Source: Panaeolus papilionaceus
Lineage: Eukaryota > Basidiomycota > Agaricomycetes > Agaricales
Assembly (NCBI GenBank): GCA_015501605.1
Contig: JADNRZ010000009.1
Location: 1,798,001 to 1,862,000, forward strand
DNA: 64,000 bases
Reading direction: 5' to 3'
Under the pieces are notes generated by a model. It searched no databases, had not been told where the DNA came from, and saw nothing but the letters and a program-made list of their open reading frames with translations. The stretch's first letter is position 1, and every line of letters starts with the position of its first letter. Both the position numbers and the translations under genes were made by a program. Below, piece by piece: positions 34,701 to 49,445 of the stretch.

Positions 34701-36453
34701 CTTTTTAGGCTGTTCAGTCAATTCATACGATGTCTATCCACCCGTCCGGCATTTTTCCTCCTACTTGTCAAGCCCGCAACGACATCAGAAAGACCCACGT
34801 CGTCTTTCCGAATGAATACGAGAATGGGAATCAAGGGTTCTCATTGCATCGAGACCTTTGAAAAGGATGCGCGTCGTAATTCAATGCATGCTATCATCCC
34901 AGCTGTAGCATGTGTAAGTGTCCCATAATTGTCGCAGAGCTCGGACAGCCTGGTGGACAGAGGGAAAAAAGCGACAAGCAAGGAGACAACTCCAACGTCC
35001 TTTTGTGTGCTTCTTAGCCATTTCCCTTTTTCATGATACGGCTTCTCGGGTCAGATTTTCCTGTATCACAAACGGAGTTCGAATAGAGTGTTTTTTCTCA
35101 GCCAGTTGCCCATTCCAAAAATTACCCAGTCAAGAAGCTCCTTCAAGCATTCATAGAACCTAGCACCACAAAGTGTCTTTGGAAGGCTGGTGATTTTTAC
35201 TGGATGGAGTAGTCAAGCCCCCGAGGTGCTTGCCGAAAGAACCGTGGCCACACCCGACTTCGAGAACGTTCAAGACTCAACAATCAAATTTACCATGACG
35301 AGGTGAACGGGAGTTTTATAAGAGTTGCAAACTGTGCAATGATAGGTACACGCTTGTCTTTGCCTGTCGTGTCAAAATATGGTCTAATATGACCCTTAAG
35401 AGAGAGATTCTTTTCGCTGCCCTAACGAACCTGTTCGTATTTGGACGCTGCGTCCTTTTGTGAAGATAGACAAAAAGTATGAACACTAAAGCGCGCGCGA
35501 GCCGCGAGGCATCAGTTTGTGCAGGAAAGAATAATAAGCCTCGCTTTCCATACTAATATACCGTTCCTTGGGTCCCATTACCTTGCGTGTAATCGGAGCT
35601 TTCATTCATTGTGTTTACAGAGCTTGCAGCACATGCTTGCTGGCTTGCCCATTTGAACCGTCTTTTAGGAATTCCCGTTTTAAGAAACCTACCCACCTGT
35701 GCGTTTGGTTGCAGCTAAACGAGCGAAGAACTTGCCCTCGCGATTCGGAGCTTCGGGTTTAAGGTATTTAAGTATGATTGGTGTCGTCTATAGCAAGAAG
35801 CAGCGATGCATAGCAGAGGTCCACATGGACACTCAAGTCGTGCATGGCCACCAAGTGTAGGCTAGTGGTACATATGTAACATGGATAATTTAAAACCCAA
35901 AAAACTAAAACGTAAAAAGACAAAAAGGCGCTATAAATTAGTCCGAATGAATGATAAGTAATGTAATGCAAGGGAAATACGAAGAATGCAAATAACATGC
36001 GCCGGCGGCGTGTCCGAATGTCGAAATAAAGGGTATCGTAGCAAGCTCTCGTTTTGAAAAAGTTCAAAAAGGAAAAAAGAAGGGATTACTTTATGAATAT
36101 TGATGATATTGTAATGAAGTCGTCAAGGTCCGGTGAACTAGTGGCGGTTGCGTACACGTACGCAATGCAAAGTCGCGTGTGTGTGGCGGCAGTATGAGTG
36201 TGTGGGTGCATGTAGGAGGCCGATTGACACCCGCGTCCATGGCGTGAAAAGGGAAGAATAATAATGAAGAGCAGCGTGGTGATCTTAAAGGTTGGTCCTT
36301 GTTAAAAAATTTGTTTGCGGGGAGCGTGTTGTTTGATGCGTGGAGATGACACAGTCATAGGTTCCAAACGAGAAAGTGGGATGAATAGGAGCGCGGTTCA
36401 GGGGTGTCAAACCATGAAGTACCGAGGGGAAGAGGCAAAGAAAAAAAAGAGAA
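31796..36453. other. Gene-poor region
   Basis: About 4.7 kb between the F-box cluster and the TCP11-like gene, whose 3' end faces it. The longest frame (34234-34815, +) has no domain and no splice partners. No tRNA, rRNA or terminal repeats were found by eye. Confidence 0.45.
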
Positions 36454-38906
36454 TCATGAAGACAGATCGGAAAAAATGCCCTCAGACTCGTACAAAGGGA
36501 GATACGTATTGAGGTGAATGAGAGCTAGCCGCGAGATATCTTCAGCGAGCCGGCGAATCTCATCTCCGAGACACTCCATACCAGCTGCAAGAGGCATAGA
36601 TGGAGCCGGGATGCTAGGCAAGCAACCAGTGGCGAAGTAGTCGCCCACGCTGAACGCCTTCCCGGAGCACAAGCTGGCGTTGATGTGAGAATCACGACCA
36701 GGGAAAGCAAGAGCCACGACAGCGTCGAATACCCCGTCACGTACGCGTCTATGCAGCAAATTACCGAGCGCTGAACCAGGGTGCATGTTGACGTCTGCCC
36801 ATCTCTGAGCAACACTAAGAATGTGAGCTCCCGGACCGTCTCCTACCGGTGAAGAGGTCGGGGAAACAGGAGAGATGGGCGATTTACGTGCTCGCGCGTC
36901 GCAAGCACGTTTAGCTATCTGCAGAACTATGTCCTGCTTCGCAAGCCGTGTAGCTTGAGCGTCTTGGGGTGTCATGGGAGACTCGCATCCTGCGCGCGGT
37001 TTGGATTCCGATAAAAAGCATGTTCCCAAGCGTGAGGGTCCGATAGCCCGAATCTCAGACTTTAGAGCAGTCAAATCGTTGGAGTCTACCTTGATAGATG
37101 GAGTGGGTGAATCAGCTGATTCGGACTGTAGAAGCTGTCTGTACAGCAGCGTGAACATGTAGAGTGCCGTGATGTCAAGAGTATCTGAATTGAACTTCAT
37201 CAGGCGAGTCTTGTCCAGATAGAGGGTTTCAGGGATAATAGATGAGGCAGAAGCAGGAGTGCTTATCGGGGATGTTGGAGAGGTGGCGGTTGACGGAGAA
37301 GGGGGTAGTGTGAGTGAAGTGTCAAAAATCAGGTCAATGATCCCTTTTAGACAGGACAGATAGATTTGTTGATTTTTGGTTAGTGATGAATAATTGAGAG
37401 GATCGGGATAGGATGGATGGGGAATAGGAGTTTGTCTGGCCTGCAAAGAATCATGAGCGGATTGGAGCCAGTCTCTAGTGTTATGTAGTGACGGTTTCCC
37501 ATTGGGACGGCCGTTGAAGGCCTTGAGTTCGTACTGGCCAGAAGTGCGAATTAGCCACGGTCTCAGCTGAGTTAGCTGGTGGTTGGCGATATCCTAAAGG
37601 CAGGCCAAGACGCGATCAACTAATGAAAAACGCGTTAAGACATGAATGGAAAAAAACACGCACTAGCTTCATGACTTCCAAAAGCTCCAAACAAGAACGG
37701 AAGGCCTTGAAGCCTTCGAAACCAGGCTGCTGGGCCTGTAGAACCATCGCTTCGACAGCACTGTCTCTCATTGGAGCACAGTGACCTTTCAACGTCTCTC
37801 CAATGGCCGAGAAGAGACCAGAAGGATCGAATACCTTATGTCTGATCTCCTGCTCTATGAAAGCGGGATCGAAAATGGAACGGATGTAGGCGGCATGGGC
37901 GGAATGTTCTTGAGCCTGCTCCTTGATGGCGTTTGGATTGGAATACACATTTGGGTTGGACAGTGGCTGAATGACAAATACGAGGACTTCCAAGAATTCC
38001 GTCAGTAGCTCTGGCAGGCGGGAAGTTACACGAAGGGTGTAGAGGGTATCAGATATTTGTGATATGATGGTGATGGGTGGCGGCTCCGGGTGGCGGGAAC
38101 AGACGCAGACGGTGGAGTGAACTTTGTCGTAAATATCTACAGAAATGCAGGTGCAACCTGTCTGGGCTTCTCTCCATACGGCTTTCCAATAACGTTCTGA
38201 AGCGTCTCGTCTCCGCCGTGGACGGAACTGCAGACCGGGATCAAACAACAAGTCGTGGCCTAGAGCGGGTGTGTAAAAATATGTAAATTAGGGACCAGGA
38301 AAATGGAAAATTGATGTAACACGCACGGAGATTGGGATTGCGAAGGATGGCATCTAATTCTAGCTCCTTGAGGGTACCTCGATTGATTTGAGGAGACATG
38401 GGTGGAATGTGAGGTGATTTATAATTGACCGGTGAATCAGAGGTGGACGAAAGCAGACACTGGTATATCCTCGGAGAGGGTGGCCTGGGAAGGGAACGGT
38501 CGCGTAGGAGAGAGCCCGTCGATGGGCCAGGAGCTGCGGTTGAAACGATGCCAATGTCCTCGATGTCGCTACCATGCCTAGCGGCGGGAATATGAGTTGG
38601 TAATATTTTATGAGGGGACCGACGAGGAGAGCGCTTATGGTGAAGAGGACGCAGGGTAGAGTCGTTGGTGTCAATCCTTGGACGCTTCACGGCGCCACTG
38701 GCTGTCAAGGGACTTGAAACCTGGGGTGAAGATGTCGATGGCCATAGAGAGTCAGGAGCGTCTGAAGTGGCTATCCTAGGTTGCCTAGGAGCATCATCAG
38801 TGGCGACTTGTACTGGGTCATTAGTGGTATTGTCTGTAGGATCATCGTTAGCAGACTTTCGTTTTCTGTGGTTTAGGGGGCACTGCTGGTGTGGAAAGTC
38901 ATCCAT
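36454..38906 (-). CDS. TCP11/SOK1-like protein, 771 aa
   Basis: Exons from the right: 38906-38327, 38259-37664, 37593-36454 (2316 nt). The N-terminal 190 residues are Ser/Pro-rich and probably disordered. The conserved region starts RHDLLFDPGLQFRP and continues ERYWKAVWREAQTGCTC, RLPELLTEFLEVL and DIANHQLTQLRPWLI. These are hallmark segments of the TCP11 family, which includes yeast Sok1, a high-copy suppressor of cAMP-dependent kinase loss. A role near PKA signalling is inferred from that family. The C-terminus ends in a helical LALIHLNTYLPLY segment. It shares a 366-bp interval with the 3' end of the V-ATPase gene. The ATG at 38906 is the first in the long open exon. Confidence 0.85.
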
Positions 38907-39272
38907 GGGCAGAAAAAAAGAGACAGAAATGGAATTGATCTGGGGTCTATATATTCAGTCAACACATGGTTTTTCAGCATTCTTGGACCCAAGAACAACT
39001 CGTGTGGTTTATGGTCAGAGTAGTACGCTTGCAGCAGCATTGCACACGGTTCACTAACAAGTCCCATGCCATGCCGTGACACACCTGATCCTTTTGCGGA
39101 GATGACCGTGGTACATCCGCTCAAATATCCAAGATCTCACCTCGCTTCCGTAGATTCAAGATCTAAAACTAATTTCAAAATAAATATAAATCAGGGGAGG
39201 GAACAACACATCATCCATAATTCAGACAGGCAGGAAAACAAATACGTCCTTATCTCATTAATTTTATCTCTC

Positions 39273-41456
<2,184 letters not shown>

Positions 41457-41947
41457 GAAGTAGAAGACGATATTGTATCCGGAGAACTAGAATTTGTTAC
41501 TGCTGATTGGATCGCGAAGAAATAAGATCCAAGATTTCAGGGCAAGGTGAGCTACACTGCAATTCGATAAGGGCGCAGTGAAGAACTAACGCGTTAACAC
41601 AGGCAACAGCTAAACCAGCGCGCAAATGAGAGTTGTCGACTGTCGGTGAGCTCTGTTAAGCGGCAGGCCACAGTCAGTCCATTCCATCATCTAATTCCCA
41701 CGATCACTCCAGAGAGCTCTTTCCCTCAAAGCACATTTCACAGAAAACGATTCAAAAGGACACCTCAGGACTTTGGGAGCCACCGCAGTACATTCTTCTT
41801 ATTATTGCTTGTCATGTTTACATGTTGTAAATTTCCACTTTATTCTTCCTACATTGCCATCTAAGTTCAAGTGGATTGCAACAGTCGTACGATTTCATTT
41901 GACGCTTTATGAGAGAGACTCATATCCCCTGTAGACCTGCAACATGA

Positions 41948-44900
41948 TCACAAACTCAGCAAATCGCAGTACCTGCGCAATTTAGGAAAACAAAAACAAA
42001 CCATTCTGTCTCCAAAAGTAACTCCTCTATCTCTTCAGTATCAATCCCGAGGTCCCTGCTTTGCAGTAAAACGTAAAGGTACTCGGCGGCGTCAGAACGT
42101 ACCTACAATAACAATAAATGAAAATGAAAAGAAAACTTTCAGTTCATAAATCATGAGGAGGATAAGATAAAAAGAAAAGCTTACCCTGGGAAATGGGTGT
42201 GTCAAAAAGTTGTCCAACAAGGAAACCTTTTCGTCCCGTATTGGCTTGAGTGCTAGAAGATTAATTGCTCTATAATTGGGAACAGAGTGGTGTTAGAGCA
42301 ATTCCATGGTACTGGTTGATCATGTTACATTTTCGTGGCTTCCTGAATGCGTTGGACACTTTTCATTTTGTCAATATTCTTGGATGCCATATGCAATAAT
42401 GTCTTTAACCTGTGGGCAAGGTGTCAGGTTCGCAGTCATTCTGTGACTCTCTGGGTACGCACAGTTGTAAACCCGAGGGCTCGTTCGGAATTTCTTCCAG
42501 GACGTCAGCCTCGAACATAATGTTAAAAGTCTGGAACACAGGGATGACAACCGGATTGGATGTCATGTTGGACTTCGCATAGTTAACCAAGTCAGCCAGA
42601 AATTCCAGCAGACTGTAGGGGGGATTAGACGTCGCAGTTAGAGGTAGGCTTTGGGAGAAAGCTACAAGGTTTTTGGAAACGGGCTTTTGCTAATTCACAT
42701 GCGAAGCTTCAAGTCAAAATCAAGGTAAGAGGGTATTCATCGTATACTCTCACAATGCTGTCCGTTTTGCTCCCGATGCTGATAATCAGGCCTGAGAGAA
42801 CAGATTGTCGATATTCGGGAACTTCTAAGAGACGGAAAGCACAGGGGTACAACCAGTCCCCTTCATTCCAGCCAGTCTGTTCAGTAGGGCTGCAAGAACA
42901 CAAGTCAACGAAAATCAAATGAATACCCCTATGTACTCACCTGAGAAATAGCTCTTCCAGCAGAGGTGTAGCGGGCAGGCGCCACCGCTCTGCTCCGCCG
43001 ATTTGGGGAGGGGGTAAGCTGAGTAATTTCGTAAAACACGCCCCCGATTCTAGACGAACGTTGTCAAGTCTCTCCACTCCCTGTTTAAGAATACCAGCGG
43101 CAATTAGGACGTGCTTCTCTGGAGGGTAGTAGTCCTCAAATCCGGTTATTGAGTCGGCGTTCCCCAACAAAATTTCTGCGATAGCCGCGAGGCCCTGAAC
43201 ACAGGCGAGCCTGGCCCATGAACCCACATCGCCGCGTTCGTCAATTGTGTAATCGGTCAACCCACCCAACAACGCGTCAAGCAAAGAATTTATCACATCA
43301 CTTGACACACCTTAGGGTATGGTTTCCGTTTAGTGATCACTCCCCCATTAGGAATTCAGAAGGACCTACGCGAGTTGAAATGAGGCGAAACAAGCGTTAG
43401 GATACAAGGCATTGCTTGATAGCAACTTCGCCTCGTTTCAATTGTGGATTTGGACTGAGGCAAAAGATCAGCCTTATTGCACCACTAGTACCAAATTTGG
43501 ATAAACTGACCGTCGCTTTCACTTTATTCAAAAGGTAGGCAACGGCTTGCGGGAGGATACTCCGATGGGTGTTGTAGTCAATCACGCTCAACAATCGAGC
43601 GAGGCTTTGCTGCATGATAGGCGAGCCAACACTCAAGTCTTGGATTAGCTTAAAACAAGTATGTCAGAACCAAACCATCGATTGAGACGCGATAAAAAAA
43701 GACTCATCTATTGATATGGGGCGAACAATCCGTCATTTTACTTAATACTGCCATGGCTTGAGCAGCAGCCTCCTGCACTGTAGGCTGACGGTGCTTGAGG
43801 CCCATGTCAATGATCTTTTTCCATCCTGGTACCGAACAGTCATCACCAAGATTGATCTCAGCGACAGTGATTGCATGGGCAATCAATCGGCACGCCGCTT
43901 CAGCGATGATTTCATTACGAGACGAGCTTATGGTACTCTCCGGGACATGTGAGAGCGTCTTAAAAACCTGTTGTATATGCAGTCAGAAGAAGAAACAAAA
44001 AAATTAGAATGGCTCAAAAAACGCAACCCACATCACGTAAATGTTTGTCCAATATTAAAGGATCTTTAATGCATTCCCGGTATGCTAGCGCTATTTCGCA
44101 TAAAGCCGAGAGCCCACCATGTATATCAATTGTATCAAGTGAATCCAATAACCGAACCTAGATAATATACGAGGTGTTGGAATGATGAACTGTACAGCAA
44201 ATGAAACATACCGATTTATCAATTGCTCGAGGAGCGAGGACAAAAAGGTCGTGAGAACAGATTAATTTCAAGGATTGGGAACCCAATTCGCGCATCCGAA
44301 TGTCCCAGTGTCGTAGGACCACATCCAGAATGTGATCGAAAAAGGCGACACGGTACTCGACGTGCCTAGAAATGTTTAGAGGAGGAAGTAACAGTGTGGG
44401 TACCAGATACGTACTCCGCCACTTGAGGTGCGGCAGTTAAGAACGCGTTTTTCTGTATACTGACCGCGTAGAAATCAGTTTTTCCCAGCACGTCAATGCC
44501 ATGGGGAAGAAGGTTCTAGAAAGGAGTTGGTCTCTAGGTCGAAAAAAAAGAGGGGCAACCAAATCTACCGTTCTCCCCACATGCTCCTGAAATGCTGCAC
44601 TAGCGGCTCTTCGGATATGAACTTCACGATCGAAGCAAGCTACTGCTGCAAGTCTTTGAGCGAGAAATGTCGAGTGGTTTGCCAGAGCGGACTGGTCTTG
44701 CGTTCTAGCAAGCGCCCATAGCACATACGACGCTGCATCGCGCACGTTAGAACCAATGGAATGCGCCCCCTTCCTCAGATCGAAGTAGAGAGCCTTGACA
44801 TCGCAAGATTAATATCCACGTTGCAGGGAAATTTGAGAGATAACCCCTACCTTGGATAGCCATTCAATTAATTGGGGTAGATATGATGCTTCTATTAGAT

Positions 44901-46500
44901 TGTGACGCGCCATCTCTGCGCAAGCGAGACTTGCGCCGTGCCATGTGCTTTCTGCGATAGCTGGGAGATCGTACATCGTAGCCGCTGCGACTGAATGGAT
45001 TTCGAATAACCCAAACAACATCTCCAAAACTTGATTTGCGAAGTCCTTGGGAAGACGTTCGGCGATCCTACCGATCCCCTTGGCAGCTGACCAGCGAACG
45101 ACAGTGTCCTGTGGAAGTGAAATATCGGTAAAATGATTGAGCAATGAACGTGGAAGAATGAAACCTTGTACTGCAACGCCTCAAACAGCGTTTGGAGTAT
45201 ATCTTCCACATCTGATGGGACATCAAACCCTTCAGGTTGGAGGTCGACATGACCGGCCGTTTGTCCCGTAGAAAGAATTTTGTCTGTGAAGATGTAATTA
45301 ATGGCGGAAAATTGGTGCAAGCGAAACGACTCACAGTTTTTCCTACTCGCACTTGGTGCACCAGGTAGGAGTCGAAGACCAACTCGAGAAGTTAATTTCG
45401 TGGCATACTTCCTCACAAGGGTATTACCCGATAGGATAGGAGATTTATGAATTACTTGAGATATAGCCAATAGATCGGAGAGCTCGTCCTGCACTTGCTC
45501 AGCAGAACCCGATTTGACGACCTCGCAAACGACTTGCAGTAGTCCAACTGCCTAAAACCGGTTCAACGACTTGAATGAGCTCATGAAAAGATCACGAATG
45601 ACGCACCGTCAAGACGTCAGCTTCCTCTCTTAACGACTTCAGAGTCCACTGGACGAAATTATGAAAACCAGGACCCGTATCCTTCCTGATGACATCAGAA
45701 GGATGTCCAGCACTTTTTGACAAATCGGTCGGCCACTTACCTCATGTACAGTCTTGCCAACAACAACGAAGCACCCTGTCGTTCCAATCCTGGTTTGCCA
45801 ATATAGCTCTTCGCAACGGATTCAATGTCATTTGCAGTTTTTCCGATGCTATCCGGTTCGTCGAACTGCGCCAGGTCAAACGGAATCATGCAAATCAAAT
45901 ACAACCACAGGAGCATAACGTATCGCATGTGCCATTGATCTGGGCTGCGAACCACACTCGTTGGAATTTGCATGAAGCTTAGGGCGATGGAGAGATCTGC
46001 AATTTCATGGGGAAAGAACCTAACTACATGGGAACTGGTTCAGCTGTGGGTTTAATAACCAAGATGAAATGAGTCGGGGGAACTAACTGATAGCTTTGTA
46101 CCCTCGAAACTTGATGTAAGAATACAGCACAGAGGCGATATTTCCAGCCCTAAAGTATGATTTATACTTGGTTGGATCAGCATTAAAGGCAATTGTGAAG
46201 TCCTTTAGGCGTTCGACTACAGGCGCGACAAGGCCCTCTAGATATGGATCCAGCAAATAAGGTTGTTCCTGGTACTCATCCAACTAGAATAGAGCACGTT
46301 GATAGGGAGAAAATGGACAGATCCAATGAATACAGTACCAGTTCTGTAAACTTTTGGAGAGCCATAACTTCTTCTTTTATCTCTTCATAGGGAATCGGCT
46401 CGATTTGAAGAAGATCTCGACCAAGCAAAAAGTTCTGGATCTTCAGAATATCCTCCCTTTTTTCGAAAGTTGCGAAGACTTTCTCTTCGCGTTCTGCCAT
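41948..46500 (-). CDS. Tubulin-specific chaperone D (tubulin cofactor D)
   Basis: Large multi-exon gene. Clear exons begin 46500-46339 and 46283-46088, and others span 44895-45494 and 43404-43636 among many. Cofactor D takes beta-tubulin, forms the complex with alpha-tubulin-bound cofactor E, and acts with Arl2 in heterodimer assembly in the cytoplasm (Cin1 in budding yeast, Alp1 in fission yeast). Recognisable family stretches are LDEYQEQPYLLDPYLEGLV, FRGYKAI joined to IRFFPHEIADL, KDTVVRWSAAKGIGRIAERL, LPAIAESTWHGASLACAEMAR and SNVRDAASYVLWALAR. These belong to HEAT-like repeats. About 20 introns are needed; I did not resolve every junction, and the stop at 41948-41950 (after EELLLETEW) is the likely but not certain end. 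The 5' end is divergent from the BUD22-like gene. Confidence 0.88.
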
Positions 46501-46739
46501 TTTTGACACTAGATATTAGTTCTAGATGGTACAAGAAAGAAGGAGATAGAACGATATTGGGACTGGATTGATCCTGGTAGGCATTTCGAACCTGCTGTGC
46601 GGGGTTCCTAATTAGGGGCCTCTTGCACTTTTTATTTTCTCTGAATGGTTTTGCCAAACAGCACATGATCAGACGCGCTTCAGTTTGGCATAACGAAAGC
46701 CAAGCGGAAACCTTTGACAATACTATCTAAGCCTTCAAA
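46501..46739. promoter_or_regulatory. Bidirectional promoter, cofactor D / BUD22-like
   Basis: Only 239 bp separate the two divergent start codons, so both promoters and 5' leaders must lie here. No obvious TATA box is seen. Confidence 0.6.
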
Positions 46740-48443
46740 ATGGACAAGGACGGGCCCAGAGGTCAGAAGCGCAAACGGTATGAACCTCCTGTGGAGGTAT
46801 GTCTTATTGAATTGTCAATCTTTGCTTATGCTCAAGTTTCAAGAATTAGGAAATAGGCGTTCGCATTGCAGGAAAACTTGTAACACCTCTTACTTTCTGG
46901 TGTCCGATCGAAAATTTCTAAAGGGTTGACTCGGAATAGCATCATGAAGCCAAGGAAGCACACAAGGCTGCCAAACGAGCCAAAGTTTTTGAGACTCAAA
47001 AAATTGTGAAACGATTGAAGGATCTCAGGTACGCCTCATTTTTTTTTTGGAAGGGAGGATTCGTGCTGAAATCTTGACCAGGAAGAAAAATGATAATCCA
47101 AAAGAAGCTGGAAATTTTGAGGCAGAGTTGACTACCATCAAGGTATGCCACTTGGGAGGCACCATTCCCCGTTATCGACATTCTCTTTTTTCCAGGACAT
47201 AGACCATGACGCCATTGGCAATTCTGCTCTGAAATCAAAGATCCTGAAGGACCACTTGCTACGCGACAACCATGATGTCAAGGCAGCTATCTCAAGGGAA
47301 CTTGACTCTAACATTGCCAAGCCTGTTGAGGCAGGCAGCACGATTGCTAAAATCCAGAGCAGACTGTTGAGCTCCAAGGTTCTAGCCGTTCAGGTTGCAG
47401 CTTCTGTAGTCTCGATCAAGGCACTACTGGATCCATCTCTGAAGCAACGTAATACCACCTTGGAGCAGTCTGCCTTGGATGGCACACCAGAACGTCCGAC
47501 GAAAATGTCCAAAGTGTCCACGCGCTCTGAGTCATCTGAAGAGGAAAGTGACAAAGACGAGGATGCTTCTGAATCGGGCAAAGTTGATGCTGAATGGGAA
47601 TCAGGAAGCGTGGAAGAGGGTTCTGCGGCTGGTTGGGAATCAGGTTCTGTTTCTGGGTCAGACGAAGAAGAAGAAGAAGAAGGGAATGACTCAGACGACC
47701 AGGATGACGACAGCGAAGACGGATCGTCGGATGATCAGGGGGACAGCGACAATGATGAATTGACTGTCAAGCTGGTCAACTCAAAATCCCAAAGACCAGC
47801 AACAACTCAACCAGCAACAACTAAAAATTCGAAAGCAGAGTCGACCTTCTTGCCCTCGCTGTCCGTGGGCTTTGTTCGTGGTTCAGATGATTCCGATTTT
47901 AGCGAGGCGGAGGGAAACGTCGCTGACATGCCAAAGAAGAACAGGCGCGGCCAACGAGCAAGACGAGCGTGAGTCCTCGTTTCCCGTCTCGTAACTGATG
48001 CAAGCTTTACGAGTCCAGTGATCATTGTTTTATTGATATCTGCTCTGTTTCTTCACAGTATCTGGGAAAAGAAATTCGGGCGTAACGCAAACCATAAAAA
48101 GATCGAGGCAAAACAACAAGCAGAAGCACTAGCGAAGAAAAAGCGCAATCCAAAGAACATCACAGGATCAAATATGATTTCGTCTCAAAACCCATCCAGG
48201 ACTTGGGGACAGAACGCACCAAATCCTGGGTCGTCCAACACACCCAAGGCGCAGGATCTCTCACGTCAGGCAGCCAACACTTCTGCCCGCACAACCGGCG
48301 CCAGGGACTTCAAGGGAGTGGGAGTCAAGGTCGACAAGAAAGACGACAAACCTCTACACCCTTCCTGGGAGGCTAAGCGTCGGCTTAAGGAGAAGGAGAG
48401 CATCGGGATTGTTCCTAGTCAAGGCAAAAAAATCGTCTTCTAG
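46740..48443 (+). CDS. BUD22-family ribosome biogenesis protein, 454 aa
   Basis: Exons 46740-46796, 46940-47028, 47082-47142, 47196-47968 and 48059-48443 (1365 nt). The basic N-terminal helix (HHEAKEAHKAAKRAKVFETQ), the IVKRLKDLRKK segment and the C-terminal LHPSWEAKRRLKEKES...GKKIVF are the signatures of the BUD22/SRFBP1 family, whose yeast member acts in 18S rRNA maturation and 40S subunit production in the nucleolus. A long acidic Glu/Asp/Ser stretch (about residues 175-260) and a Lys/Arg-rich second half fit nucleolar localisation. The first intron is longer than usual here (143 nt); a middle exon was considered, but every frame there contains stops. Confidence 0.85.
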
Positions 48444-48698
48444 TTGTCAGGTGGGTCTGTCTATGTATATACGCTGCTGTGCCGATGACAGCAAATGCCG
48501 GATAGAAGTTTTGATAACAGAATGTATAAAAAATTTTCAGGCTAAAAATAGCGATTTTCCACAAATAAGGATCAGCCTTTCGTGGGCCCATGAAAAACAA
48601 CATCCGAATGTGCTAATGTACAACAAAAAGTCTACCCGATAACCCATGAATGAATAGTATGTCAATGAAGGGGAAAAAAAGAAGTCAGACTGGCATTG

Positions 48699-49445
48699 TT
48701 AAGAGGGACAGACATGCCGCTTTCCCCCAACAAGTCGACACTGTCTCGAACACCACATCTGGTTGCACTTCCCGCACCGAGGGTAATCACTCCCAGTCTT
48801 GTGACACGTCGCACACTGGGATTTCTGGGTGCAGAACTTGGACTTCTTCTCAAGCCGCGCGAGAATCGGGTGTAAGTCAGGGATGGGGCCTGGTTGGTGG
48901 ACGTCAATGATAGAGGAAGTGGATGATATCGGAGAAGGGGGACACGCAGGGGACGACGGTAATGTCCTTGTGATAAATGGAACCCGCACAGGAGGTTCGT
49001 TATCTTCGTCTTCTTGCCACCTTTGTGGCCTCGATAAGGGATCTACAAATGTGACTCGTTTCCGCTTGGGCTTGATCCGAGTAACTGGGGGAGATGACAT
49101 GCTCGCAAACTTGTTCAACGACGAAGCGGCGGAGCGAACTGGAATAAATGACCCGTAGGCCTCCCGACTATCAGCACACTGAACGGGTTCCCGCACCATA
49201 GACAGGCTAGTCCTCAATATTTCAAAAGCAGACTTTGTTGAAGATATTGAAGATATTGATAAAAAGGACGACGTGCGTGTCCGTGGATGGGGACGTGACG
49301 TAGGATGTACACTTGTGCTTGCCTGCTGGAAGAGATGTGGATACATGTTTAGCCACCGAAAGGCGGGTTGGTGTAGATAGGAGAGAGATGGACTCACCTC
49401 AAGTGGCAATGAATGACGCTGAATACCCTGAAACATATTAGACAT
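48699..49445 (-). CDS. Small HIT/MYND-type zinc-finger protein, 224 aa
   Basis: Two exons, 49445-49398 and 49325-48699, joined by a strong GTGAGT...TTCCAG intron (72 nt, phase 0); total 675 nt. Only the C-terminal 40 residues are recognisable: CATC, then C-x2-C in RCGKC, MWC, SRQC and a final H-x-C (KRHVC). This is the cross-braced arrangement shared by zf-HIT and MYND fingers, and the final spacing fits zf-HIT better. The rest is Ser/Pro-rich with a basic KPKRKRVTF segment. zf-HIT proteins commonly act in chromatin remodelling or snoRNP assembly, but no specific role can be assigned. It converges on the BUD22-like gene with 255 bp between stops. Confidence 0.75.
   Translation of the reverse strand: MSNMFQGIQRHSLPLEVSPSLSYLHQPAFRWLNMYPHLFQQASTSVHPTSRPHPRTRTSSFLSISSISSTKSAFEILRTSLSMVREPVQCADSREAYGSFIPVRSAASSLNKFASMSSPPVTRIKPKRKRVTFVDPLSRPQRWQEDEDNEPPVRVPFITRTLPSSPACPPSPISSTSSIIDVHQPGPIPDLHPILARLEKKSKFCTQKSQCATCHKTGSDYPRCGKCNQMWCSRQCRLVGGKRHVCPS

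Noticed and set aside
34234..34815. 193-codon plus-strand frame
   Set aside because: No motif, and the surrounding region shows no exon chain.
46797..46939. Hidden middle exon in the BUD22-like gene
   Set aside because: All frames between the candidate splice sites contain stops; a single 143-nt intron is the simplest reading.
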